Source of the DNA: Moniliophthora roreri
Lineage: Eukaryota > Basidiomycota > Agaricomycetes > Agaricales > Marasmiaceae
NCBI GenBank assembly: GCA_001466705.2
Contig: LATX02000012.1
Span: 1 to 64,000, forward strand
Reading direction: 5' to 3'
DNA length: 64,000 bases
Made by a program: the position numbers and the translations under genes. Positions 56,376 to 64,000 of this stretch are shown piece after piece. The notes beneath the pieces are model-generated. The model ran no database searches and was not told where the DNA came from. It worked only from the letters and a program-made list of their open reading frames with translations. Positions within the stretch are counted from its first letter, which is position 1, and every line of letters begins with the position of its first letter.

Positions 56376-58496
56376 TTAATTAACGTCATCGCATCCTACC
56401 GCAATTACATGTATGTACGAAGGAATATAGCTGAACATGTGAATCAGAAAGCCAGCGCACTGATCTCCAAGTCTGAACTTGCGGCCCAAAATGAACGTGA
56501 ATCTGTGAACGCAGAGAACGTCAAGTCAGGAAAGCAAGATTGAGACAGGAAATGCTAAACGTGGTGGCCTACCGCTTTTGTTGTTTGGGTCCTTCCCAAC
56601 GATCTGAAGGTCCTGGTATCCCATACTTTGTGAAAATTTCGTAGTATTAGGATCAAATCCCCGCGAGATCTGCCATTTGCGAATGGCGTCGTATGCGTAG
56701 CTTGGCCACACCCACAACTTGAAGGAAAGGGGGCCACAAAGAATGATGCTTGGGAGACCCATGCGCTTTCTTTCGTCTTCAGAAATCTTGGTTTGTCCCG
56801 TCGCATCGAACGACCAGAACAAGTCAATGTCAGGCGACAGATTAATGAACGGATCGATGGAGCGGATGAAGAGGTAGACCGGGAGAACTAGGTCAAGTCT
56901 GACGGTGACACTGATGCTTAATGTGCTTTGTGGTGCTACGAGGACTGATAGTCGTTAGGTTTACTGTAGACTTGTGGTATCTCTCACTTACAGAACTTGG
57001 CCTTTTCTTCCTTCGGCGTGCGAAGTACGCTAAAGATATAGGGTGATTGACAGAGCCAAGCATCAACTAAGGTCTGGTGATCGTCGCGTTTGCAGACCAA
57101 CCGGATAGTATCGCCCGCCTTCGCGCGACTGAGCTGGAAACTAGAGCAAAACCATGAGCGAGAACACAAATACTACACTAACCAGGGTATGTAGGCTCAC
57201 CGAGTTAAACCACCTTTGACGAATGTTCCTTCCTGCAAGTCGCAGCCAACCCTTGAGTACCATGTTCGCCGGCTTCTGAGAGGGAATCTTGCCACTGGTT
57301 CTCCAGAACTCGAGTAAATCGTGTCAGACCGTAGGACCTCCGCGGGGTGTTTGGGTGTGTCAAGAATCTGAGATACCCGCATGCAGGGAAGGAGATTGCT
57401 TGCACGCCCCCTAAACTGAAATCCCTCTCCATCTCGGCGCAGCCCCGCTCTCAGGACATCAGGAAGGGTGTCGTCAGGGTGGGCATAATAGTGCAACCTA
57501 AAGACGTGTCGAAGAACAATGTCGTCTAAGCAGGATCCATGGGATGCGAAGTATCCAAGGCAGTTTTCATCTTTGAGCATGTCCAGTGTGGAAGGAACAT
57601 CCATTGGGGAGATGGCTTCGGGGATACCCAAAGGCCAGGGCCCTTTGGGTCCGACACATAGTTGGCCAGTTTTCTGGTCGACCCATAAACGCCATCCGGA
57701 CCAGTTCTTATGTTTCTGTAGTCAAATTTGTCAGTAAAGTCCTGTACGAAAATAAGGAACTGACCACTAAGTGAGCGAGATATAATCCTGTCCAGAATAG
57801 CTCCTTTCGATACACGTTTGCGAGAGGTATTAGCTCTGTCCTCAACCATTTAAGTCATGTCAAGTAGTACCAACGCTCTCATGAAAGCTACGTACCGTTG
57901 TAGAAGATGAGGGCAGGGATAGTCGAGCAATTGAAGCCAAAGAGTTGAACAGAATCAGCACATCTACAAATAGATGAGCTCGGGTTTCGTACGAAGGTAT
58001 ACGACCGACCTGTTCCGGGAGTAAATGAGGAAATCTCGTTCCCACTTCTGGTAGTATCATTAAGCCCAGTCTCGTGCATGAGAGATTCCTTGACTCACCC
58101 TGCGAGAAGCCTTCCCATGGTATGTTATAGCAGTGAACCTCGAATCCTTTATGCCATGGATCTCAACGATATGGACACATCTTCCAGTGACAGCTTCCTG
58201 GGTCCCCTCTCCTTGGCGCGGTTCCCTCTTCAAATTCTCCTCGGAGTGTATGATCTTGAGATTACGGATATGTCCCCTCTTTATGTATTCAAACTGCAAA
58301 AAACTGTGAGCAAATTTAATACGAGACAAGCAAAGGATCTCACCTCATTATGCTCGGTACATCCCTCTAAGTCTCTCTCCATATCAATCCCGTGCAAATG
58401 AAGTACCCCAGTAGTGATATAGTGGTTGATTTGATCTCGTTGTACGTTGTTCAGCGTGCCTCTGAGAGAGAAATTCGATGCATTCGCGATACTCAT
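56376..58496 (-). CDS. Uncharacterised agaricomycete WSFD-family protein, copy B (near intact)
   Basis: Exons that keep phase: 58344-58496, 58099-58293, 58010-58047, 57896-57963, 57768-57835, 57201-57715, 56992-57140 and 56573-56944, about 519 residues, plus a probable last exon 56376-56502. Motif order: NASNFSLRGTLNNVQ (short repeat-like N-terminus), FEYIKRGHI, AVTGRCVHIVEIHG, KWERDFLIYSRNR, SVQLFGFNCSTIPALIFYN, ELIPLANVYRKELFWTG, RLWVDQKTGQLCVGPKG, then DLFWSFDATGQ, SRGFDPNTTKFSQSMGY. The last exon (FTFILGRKFRLGDQC) joins one base out of phase, so either its splice differs or there is a 1-nt indel. No enzyme motif is visible. Role unknown. Confidence 0.72.
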
Positions 58497-58659
58497 TGCG
58501 AGCTGCTGAGCTGGCCAAAAATAAACCAGATCTCCTGGGGCCCCGCAGCACAGCAATACTCGTAATGACTCGGTTCTGCAGGAGCACCGTAGGAGCACCT
58601 GATGTTGGTGACATCCACGGTTCCGTCCGACGTTTTGGTTCGCACGAAAGAGGTTCTCC

Positions 58660-59160
58660 ATTTACTAGAAGATATTGTTTATCTGTGAGTTCCGGAGATC
58701 CGACTTTAGCGCTGCAGAACGCACCCTTTCACCCTTCATCTTATCTAACAAGTCTCAAATCGTCCATAAGGCATCCAGTCTCTTCAAATAATTCTGCGAT
58801 ATTTGCGCGGCGTGATTGAGAAGCTGAATTCTGAATTGCTTGGGGTCGGAAATCGGGTTGGATTAGTGCCGGCGAGTGCCTTGGATACTGAGTGAAGAGA
58901 GAAGAAAGCACGACAAGAATGATAGAATCTGTGGGATTTTCGGCTCCCGGTGGATGATGGTAGGAAAACTCAAGACCGATTTGTGACATCAGCGTTACGC
59001 ACGTAGGTCTTGCCAAATCGATCAGCGCTCGGTGGCGCGCTTCATTACTGAAAACGTGCAGCAGTAAAAGCTTGAAGTACAGTTCGGAGTACATGATTAT
59101 ATAGGATAGGTTTGACTGGAACGCGAATATCAACGTCTCATCACCTCTTGCCAGGCTCCC
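58660..59160. other. Between family copies B and C, no gene recognised
   Basis: A minus-strand frame (59133-58741) has no recognisable motif. It may be decayed family sequence. Confidence 0.35.
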
Positions 59161-59165
59161 TTTAG

Positions 59166-60602
59166 TTACTTAGTAGGTGCGAGAAGACTCGGAACGCCAA
59201 CGTGCTGATCTCCAATTCTGTACTTGTAGCCCAAAATGAACGTGGTGCTGTAAGCAGTACACATGAGCATTGGTTTGTTCAAAACCGTCAAGATCAGAAC
59301 GTACTTACGGTCTGTAACTCCGTCAAATCGACCATTCCCCAAAGACCTCAAATTCCTGGGATCCAAGCTACCGCACAAAGTCCGTAGTTCTGGGATCGAA
59401 ACTTTGAGCTACTCGCCATTTGTGAGAGGTAACATCCTGCGCTTACCGCATGAGCCTATCCTACACGAACGTTCGACATGCCATATCATACATTGAACCC
59501 AAGATAGCAATAGATTTCGCAAAGTTGTGTATCTCGCCTTTGGTATCGATATTCCGTGACAAGTAAGCACAATCCAAAGCCTCCAGGTCGACGACAGGTT
59601 CGAAATTAGCGAAATCCTCAAGCACATCCATAATGGGAGGAGTATGAATCATAGAGCTCGTGCAAGAATCGAAAGGCGAAGGACACACCGCTTGCGCGTA
59701 CATTTAACATCCTGCAGGTCTCCGTCATCAGCTTAGACTAGATACTTTTATTGATGGACAAGACTGACTTTTGGATTCGAATGAGGCACATCCGAAAACA
59801 ATGGTGAACAGGTATCAACTCTGCCGATCGGCTCAGTACCGCGAAGTTCAACCTGAAGGTATGTGACACCCCCGTCGTAAGATACCAGAGCTGGGATCTC
59901 TGATCAGTTGATACCAAATAACCGACAAGAATGCGGAGATCTTGGGTTTCAAAGTGTAAGAGCCACCAGTCATCATCACGGGAGGTGCGGAAAGAAACAT
60001 GCCTTGCTCGAGGCCACCCTAGACAATACTTTTGCCAGATCTGCACGTTCCTGTTATTTGCATACCAATCGCAGAGAGAACGATGGAACGTACTGCGTGG
60101 GCGTCACTAATACGTCCTTCTGAGCGTGATCATCAAGCATCCTATTCTTGATATCTTCGCTGACGAGGCACTAGCCTGTCGATTTGTAAACATGTCTTTG
60201 AGCGATGTAACGGGACTACCGCGGCGGTCAGTGAAACCAAAAAGGTCGACGATAGTACGAGAAGCTCACCTCGTCATTGTATTCGGTACACTGGGACTTT
60301 TCTACGACTATTCCGTGCATATGAATGACTCTTTGCACCGATGTTGTGGTACGTGTTGTCATTTGGTTCCCTTCCACATTATTGATTGGAAAATCCCGCG
60401 GGAATTGAGATACTTGTCTCTCAGTAATATTGTCAATTTGAAATAGCGGCGTTTGTATAGTGGGATAGATGGCGGTAGTGGCAATGATGCATGGAGCTTG
60501 CGGGGCGTGGGTATGGAGTAGCACAGGTCGTATCGCCTCGACAGACGAATACGAATCTCCAGGTGATGACCGTTGCAAGCTTTCGGTGGCAAAATTATCC
60601 AT
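59166..60602 (-). pseudogene. WSFD-family protein, copy C (broken)
   Basis: Same motif order as copy B in pieces: RDFPINNVEGNQ and VIHMHGIVVEK (exon 60602 to about 60283), CRLFGIN followed directly by an in-frame TGA and then SEIPAL (about 59.92 kb), and FILGYKYRIGDQHVG near the 3' end (about 59.2 kb). The central region with the WVDQKTG and WSFD motifs is missing or unreadable. The stop and losses point to a pseudogene of the neighbouring tandem copy. Confidence 0.65.
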
Positions 60603-61620
60603 ATCGGGTGAATTTGGGTAGCTATGGCTAGTGTAAGTTGCAGGCTTCTATATCCTACATCAATCATCGCTGTCAAGGGAGTATTCCTGAGATAAGGGTG
60701 TCAGCTCACCATCAGCTCGATTTTTGTCTCCGCCTGATCCAGAGCTTTGGATGATTGTGCAGCATCCATCTACACCCATTAGTTCTCCTTTGAGAGAGAA
60801 ACCTGTTCTATAAAGCTTCTTATTGGATATTAACCAATAATTCTGCCGCAAACGCACTGTTGAAGCAAATTTAAACACATTCTCCCACTTTTCTCCAATG
60901 GCCATTTCGTTCCCTTTGCTCGGTCAGTCTCTCCCGAGTGGAGTCGTCTAGCGACATAATCTCAGTCGTGAGGGTGAGAGTGAAGAGAGCCACGAGTCAA
61001 CCTATCCGGATCACGAGACCATGTTTGTATACGCGTTATTTGGTTCCGCGCGTCAAACCTTTTGGGCAACCTTCCTGAATAAGTACATACCCCGCAGAGT
61101 CGGATCTCTTCGTCATCTGCCATGCAACTTCATCATATCAAGAAGTTCATGCCCCGGTCTCTTTCTACTACACCGGAATCACCAAGTTCATCTGGATTCT
61201 GACAGGAGTGAGAAAATGGGACGCTGGGAACATCAATTGTTGAACCTATAGGAAACGTCTCAGTAACATGTTTCAAGTTCATACCGCCGAGGTGCTTGAC
61301 GGTGGATTCGTGGCGCTCATGGGTCATCTGAGGATCTTCACCCGCTGTCAGATACACCATTATGTACAATAATAGCAGGATAACAAGATATGTGATATAA
61401 ATAAACAAGGCGAGGATTGGATACAAGTGCAAGAAGAAAACATATGTCGAGGAGAGTAAGAAAAACATAGGTAAATGATACAGTTTTGACCAAGATACAA
61501 TTGATAGCAAGCGCAGTGGAATCGCAAAGAAGAATGTCCAGCATTCTGTAAATGCATCATCAAGTCAACATCAATGACAGTGGGTTAATGACCAAAGTAA
61601 GAGCTTACCTCTCCCCCAAA
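60603..61620. other. Unassigned, possible membrane-protein remnant
   Basis: The minus strand 61510-61133 has a very hydrophobic stretch (VFFLHLYPILALFIYITYLV, then ILLLLYIMVYLTAGED) followed by a polar tail (HERHESTVKHLGG). A second frame at 60905-60660 includes ASTVRLRQNYWLISNKK. I could not connect them or assign a family. Confidence 0.35.
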
Positions 61621-61624
61621 TTGA

Positions 61625-62656
61625 CTAGACCGACAGCCCGCCATCCGAGTGTGAGTCCACATCTGCCTCGCATCCCACGCAAAGCATCGCGGGGCAGAGT
61701 TGACACATTTCTCCACCGCAGTTCTTACATTCTAGAACACTTCTACAGCTTCCACACAATGAGGATAGGCAGTTGGGGCAATCGTGCTTGGTTGAATTCG
61801 AACTGGGGAGGCACGACGAGCAGATGGGTGAGGTACATAAGCGGCAGCGCCATGGAAAGGTAGAAGAACCTTGTTCAAACTCGAAATCGACAGAACGTGG
61901 CGAGCTGTTGAATATCTGATGCCGGCAATCCTGGCAAAGGAAGTCTCCCTTGCCGCAGTCGATGCATTTATCCTCGTCCTCCTCGTCATCTGCATGGACC
62001 TCGGGGCATTCATCACAAAAAGGGTTCTGGCATCCTCGGCATTCCCATACGAGCGGTCGTTTCGACGTCGAGAAGAATGCACAGAGGTCACAGATCCATT
62101 TGTGCGCACATCCCAATCCACCTTCAGGGGAGCAACTGGGGCACGCGAGGCCAACGCTACCACCCTTCACCTCGCCTTTCCTCGACCAGCACTCTCGGTT
62201 GTCGCACCTTCCCCAAACCAGCCCTTCCTCTTCACCAATGTCATCTAGACATGTATGGCATGGCGCTGTGCGCGGTGGGTGGGCCTTCCTTCCCGTCTGT
62301 AACCGAGGCGGTGATCGCTTACGCTTCAATGATTTGGATACTCCACCACGATCCTCCTTTGGGTGGTGTGCATGCACTGAAGAACCAGGCGCGCCAATAC
62401 AGCGGCCAAAATCCTTGGGGGTACCATGTTCAAGGCAAACGGGGCATCGAATTCGTGGAGGGAGTGGAGCCAGTCGTGGTGAAGGCGTCGGAGGTGGAGA
62501 AGGTAGAGACGAACCACCGGGAGGAACGAGCATGGTTGTCGTTAATGTTGACGTCGACGTCATATTGGTTCTGCATCGTTTCTCCTGTGGTACCCAGTCC
62601 ATCGATGTAGTGGACGATGTAGGACCAAAGCGAAAGTTCTCGAGGGAGGATCCCAT
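61625..62656 (-). CDS. Cys-rich zinc-binding protein (multiple CxxC), uncharacterised
   Basis: One long exon, 343 residues from the ATG at 62656 (MGSSLENFRFG). This start is chosen because the longer frame opens only with GTG, in sequence that looks like a 5' leader. A Pro/Ser-rich N-terminus (SLPSPPPTPSPRLAPLPP) leads to CPVC (residues 71-74) and a basic segment (SLKRKRSPPRLQTGRK). A dense chain of pairs follows: CHTC, CPSC, CDLC, CRGC, CDEC, CIDC, CQDC, CRLC, CSSC, CPNC, CGSC, CKNC, CQLC, CVGC. This suggests several RING- or treble-clef-like zinc modules. No single family is certain; a nuclear or ubiquitin-related role is only a guess. Confidence 0.75.
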   Translation of the reverse strand: MGSSLENFRFGPTSSTTSMDWVPQEKRCRTNMTSTSTLTTTMLVPPGGSSLPSPPPTPSPRLAPLPPRIRCPVCLEHGTPKDFGRCIGAPGSSVHAHHPKEDRGGVSKSLKRKRSPPRLQTGRKAHPPRTAPCHTCLDDIGEEEGLVWGRCDNRECWSRKGEVKGGSVGLACPSCSPEGGLGCAHKWICDLCAFFSTSKRPLVWECRGCQNPFCDECPEVHADDEEDEDKCIDCGKGDFLCQDCRHQIFNSSPRSVDFEFEQGSSTFPWRCRLCTSPICSSCLPSSNSTKHDCPNCLSSLCGSCRSVLECKNCGGEMCQLCPAMLCVGCEADVDSHSDGGLSV

Positions 62657-62759
62657 AAGTTGATGGTCGATGATGAAAGTAAGGGGGAAAGAAAAGGGAA
62701 TAGAGATCCAGGTGGGAGTTGCAGGGACAAAAATACGTGATTCGGGTAAATTGCCCACT

Positions 62760-63820
62760 ATTTTGACAGGAACAAGATGATCTGCAGATGATGTGCACGG
62801 GGGACGCCGCTAGAAGCCCTTCTTTGATGGTTTCCCCGACGTCAATAAGTCAATTGTAATTGCTAGATGAGGCTAGTGAGAAAATGACCGACTCTGCATA
62901 GAGGGTGTTGCAGTGCCATGAACTGAGTGCGCAGTAAATGATCTGAGGTGAGTCCTCTTCTCGACAGATTGTGCATCTGGGAGTGCGGATCGTGGCCGAC
63001 ATCAGAGCCGTACATCAAATACGTATCATCGGGATCCCTGAATTGCCCGTGTAAGGATACCTATTACCCTGGCTTGTCGAATCAATTACTTTTGATATCT
63101 GTGTGAAGACAATTCCACTCTGCTCACCCAAAACCCTCCCACGACTCCAGCTACCCTGCAAGGATAGTAATGGATTCGCCGCCCAACTCTGTCAATTATC
63201 TCGAAAGCCTTTCACCAATTGACGGCCGGCTCATCCGTTTCAAGGGATCAGGCGGTACTGCTGCTAAATACCTGCGCAAAAAACCTTGCGCCGAGGGCAA
63301 AATCCCTCAATCTGGAACTCAAGCTCCAAAATGGGGGGTGATCTGCCGCTCTTAGTCCCCAATGGTTGGGGAGAAAGCTTCGATGGTAGCGGTCTGGCTT
63401 GCATCAGTGATGAATCATCGAACAGTGATATACAACACATACCGGCGATAGCTTCGGCCAGGGCATTTAAAAAAAGGGCTCGGAAAGGGTTCAACGAGTC
63501 AACAAATGTGCCTGCCGCTGCACTCCAGTGAGTTGGGTTTTGGGTCCCGATCGTTGAAAAAGGCAAGTGAGTACAACCTGCAGTGGAATGCCGTTCCTTG
63601 AGCACCAATGATGATATGGCATGTTACTTCCAATACCAGCCGCTTTGCATACCATAATGGAGCAGACCAATGATCGGCAAATCTGGCCAGAAAACTAATT
63701 TAGTTGCAATTGAGCCGAATGAAGGCTGGAATCTAGCGTTGATGATGAGATTTTTAGTTGTTCTATTCAATAGTGGTCATTCACCGTCAGGGGCCTGCCC
63801 TTTTGACGCGTAGGCTTTCC
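62760..63820. other. Intergenic, possible small minus-strand exon
   Basis: On the minus strand HWSAAAGTFVDSLNPFRAL then FLNALAEAIAG (about 63.46-63.54 kb) reads as a possible exon ending in a GTATGT donor, but what follows the next acceptor soon hits stops. Otherwise nothing recognised. Confidence 0.35.
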
Positions 63821-63831
63821 GCAAGCGCTAT

Positions 63832-64000
63832 TCACAGCATCCCGGGTTTGAACCTAGATCGAGATACTGGCATGTCAATGCCTACTGTAAGTGGTTTCCT
63901 TCGCTGTAAAAGTCGTTTTGAGACTAGTACAACAAAGCCTGCTGAAAGAAACAAATATCCGCCTGCAATCGCAAGATCACAAACATAGTACGATCTTCAG
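63832..64000 (-). CDS. C-terminal end of a gene running off the window, possible membrane protein
   Basis: Open on the minus strand from the window edge to a TGA at 63832-63834. It has one likely membrane helix (AGGYLFLSAGFVVLVSKRL), a basic flank (LQRRKPL) and the tail VGIDMPVSRSRFKPGML. A possible splice acceptor (TTGCAG) lies just before AGGYLF. Partial; family unknown. Confidence 0.4.

Noticed and set aside
61871..62663. Plus-strand frames opposite the Cys-rich protein (61950-62663 and 62077-62610)
   Set aside because: The minus-strand frame is longer and has regularly spaced CxxC pairs; the plus-strand frames lack motifs.
1..64000. A biosynthetic gene cluster around the O-methyltransferase
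   Set aside because: No polyketide synthase, NRPS, terpene synthase, P450 or transporter was recognised in the window.
1..64000. tRNA or rRNA genes
   Set aside because: No cloverleaf with a GGTTCRANTCC-type arm and matching acceptor stem, and no rRNA-like sequence, was found by eye.

Overview
The window looks like a repeat-rich accessory region from an agaricomycete (mushroom-forming basidiomycete) genome. The support is short GT-AG introns of about 41-70 nt in every gene, a family of class I hydrophobins, an O-methyltransferase broken into ten small exons, a chromodomain Ty3/Gypsy retrotransposon, and three copies of a large uncharacterised agaricomycete family. No bacterial-type operons, rRNA or tRNA genes were recognised.

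Layout. 1-2.2 kb: 3' part of a Crinkler-type (CRN-like) P-loop gene. 2.3-6.1 kb: decayed sequence with an Argonaute-Mid-like relic. 6.1-10.6 kb: an inverted pair of hydrophobin genes, the second with a long tripeptide-repeat insert. 11.0-19.9 kb: one complete but dead Gypsy element (minus strand) with matching 5-bp target-site duplications, a solo LTR nested in its 3' LTR and another insertion in its gag region. 20.1-22.3 kb: an uncharacterised WSFD-family gene. 23.0-25.3 kb: two decayed Argonaute-like copies. 28.0-28.5 kb: a third hydrophobin. 32.95-34.8 kb: a complete O-methyltransferase. 35.7-52.0 kb: six more hydrophobins, five of them inside tandem and inverted segmental duplications that also carry PIWI-like relics and small membrane-peptide relics. 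50.0-50.5 kb and 53.5-54.1 kb: hypothetical genes. 56.4-60.6 kb: two more WSFD-family copies, one nearly intact and one broken. 61.6-62.7 kb: a Cys-rich zinc-binding protein. 63.8-64.0 kb: the end of a membrane-protein gene.

The dominant theme is a nine-member class I hydrophobin cluster. All nine share one gene structure: a variable exon 1, then an invariant 38-nt exon 2 and 47-nt exon 3. They fall into three sequence subfamilies: (6.1, 9.9 kb), (28.0, 48.0, 51.6 kb) and (35.7, 38.6, 42.1, 44.6 kb). Their products are expected to be secreted, surface-active wall-coating proteins. Flanking DNA is duplicated along with the genes, so the array appears to have grown by segmental duplication.

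The most unusual items are the hydrophobin with proline at every third residue for 19 triplets (9.9 kb) and the repeated Argonaute/PIWI-like debris spread through and around the hydrophobin duplications. All family calls come from reading motifs by eye; no database search was run.
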